Source: SW-6-46-9 sp964452185 (GTDB taxonomy: Bacteria; Patescibacteriota; Minisyncoccia; Phycocordibacterales; SW-6-46-9). From it: DNA of 23,480 nt. The notes under the pieces were generated by a model. That model was not told the DNA's origin, ran no database searches, and saw nothing but the letters and a program-made list of their open reading frames with translations. Below, piece by piece: positions 23,104-23,480 of the stretch (its first letter is position 1; each line of letters opens with the position of its first letter). The stretch is taken from the NCBI GenBank assembly GCA_964452185.1, contig CAYVKO010000011.1, forward strand, positions 1-23,480, given 5' to 3'. The position numbers and the translations under genes were made by a program.

Positions 23104-23480
23104 TTGAGGAACTTGAGAGCATTACAGTACACTCTTACTGCATTAATAACGATAGGAGTATTAGCCTTGGGTGTGGGTGAAGTGTGGGCGCAGACAAGCT
23201 GGTATGACTCTTCCTGGACATATCGTCAGAAGATTACTATTGACAGTGCTCAAGTTGACTCCAATCTTTCAAACTTTCCGGTTTATGTCGATCTTTCGGA
23301 TATGGGTTCAGACTTCTTCTCAAACGTGAAGTCGAACGGTGGTGATATCCGGGTTACTAAATCAGACGGTACTACGGAGGTTGCTCGTGAAGTTGTTTCT
23401 GTTGACACAGCGTCGTCTACGGGAGAGCTGCACTTTAAGGCTGACTCGATAGACTCTTCGTCTGATACCGAATTCTACAT
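23104..23480 (+). CDS. Secreted DUF2341-like protein (partial, runs off the window)
   Basis: The frame is open to the window end, about 125 residues. No ATG is available; a TTG at 23104 (15 nt after the previous stop) or 23113 gives LRNLRALQYTLTALITIG followed by VLALGVGEVWAQ, a signal peptide. The mature start, SWYDSSWTYRQKITIDSAQV followed by FPVYVDLSDMGSDFFSNV and GGDIRVTKSDGTTEVAREV, is typical of DUF2341, a beta-rich concanavalin-like module of surface and adhesion proteins. It is the fourth gene of the putative envelope operon. Confidence 0.75.
   Translation, partial: MRNLRALQYTLTALITIGVLALGVGEVWAQTSWYDSSWTYRQKITIDSAQVDSNLSNFPVYVDLSDMGSDFFSNVKSNGGDIRVTKSDGTTEVAREVVSVDTASSTGELHFKADSIDSSSDTEFY

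Overview
The window looks like part of a Candidate Phyla Radiation (Patescibacteria, Parcubacteria-like) genome from a scaffolded draft assembly. This is inferred from small, tightly packed genes, the style of the SecA, GatB and Obg proteins, many short orphan proteins, and a surface gene set typical of those lineages (WxL/DUF916-like, DUF2341-like, beta-helix, O-antigen ligase with TPRs). TGA serves as a normal stop (for example at 4044-4046), so a code-25 lineage is unlikely. No rRNA, tRNA, CRISPR array or IS was found. Five runs of exactly 100 N interrupt the sequence. Two of them (5814-5913, 13011-13110) are flanked by identical 55-bp copies; removing one copy plus the Ns restores a single open gene in each case, so these two gaps are assembly artefacts. 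The other three hide real sequence in secA/Nudix, a small paralogue, and gatB.

Layout. 1-4860: end of an unknown gene; a 980-aa secreted beta-helix plus LCAT-like lipase; two tandem four-helix membrane proteins with a remnant of the lipase tail between them; a convergent FkbM-type methyltransferase. 4947-8031: a Wzy/WaaL-type ligase with C-terminal TPRs (802 aa once repaired) and a small helical-repeat protein. 8060-14313: housekeeping and stress genes: secA with an unusual twin-hairpin leader, two Nudix hydrolases, a CBS-pair protein, an NADPH-FMN-reductase-like flavoprotein, a YvlD/holin-like membrane protein and a MYG1-type DHH hydrolase. 14318-16964: the most unusual part, five consecutive one-gene cassettes that encode divergent members of one unrecognised small-protein family. 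Each has a near-identical promoter and leader, and most have a related terminator. 17028-19441: obgE and gatB, ended by a strong terminator. 19477-23480: a non-coding stretch, then a probable cell-envelope operon: membrane-anchored HTH protein, secreted WxL-like protein, DUF916-like membrane-anchored protein and the start of a DUF2341-like secreted protein.

Two themes recur. Much of the window concerns the cell surface (lipase, ligase, methyltransferase, WxL-like operon, Sec motor). In addition, many genes have a -10 hexamer only 8-10 nt before the ATG and no Shine-Dalgarno sequence, which suggests widespread leaderless transcription; the small-protein cassettes instead share a conserved leader of about 40 nt.
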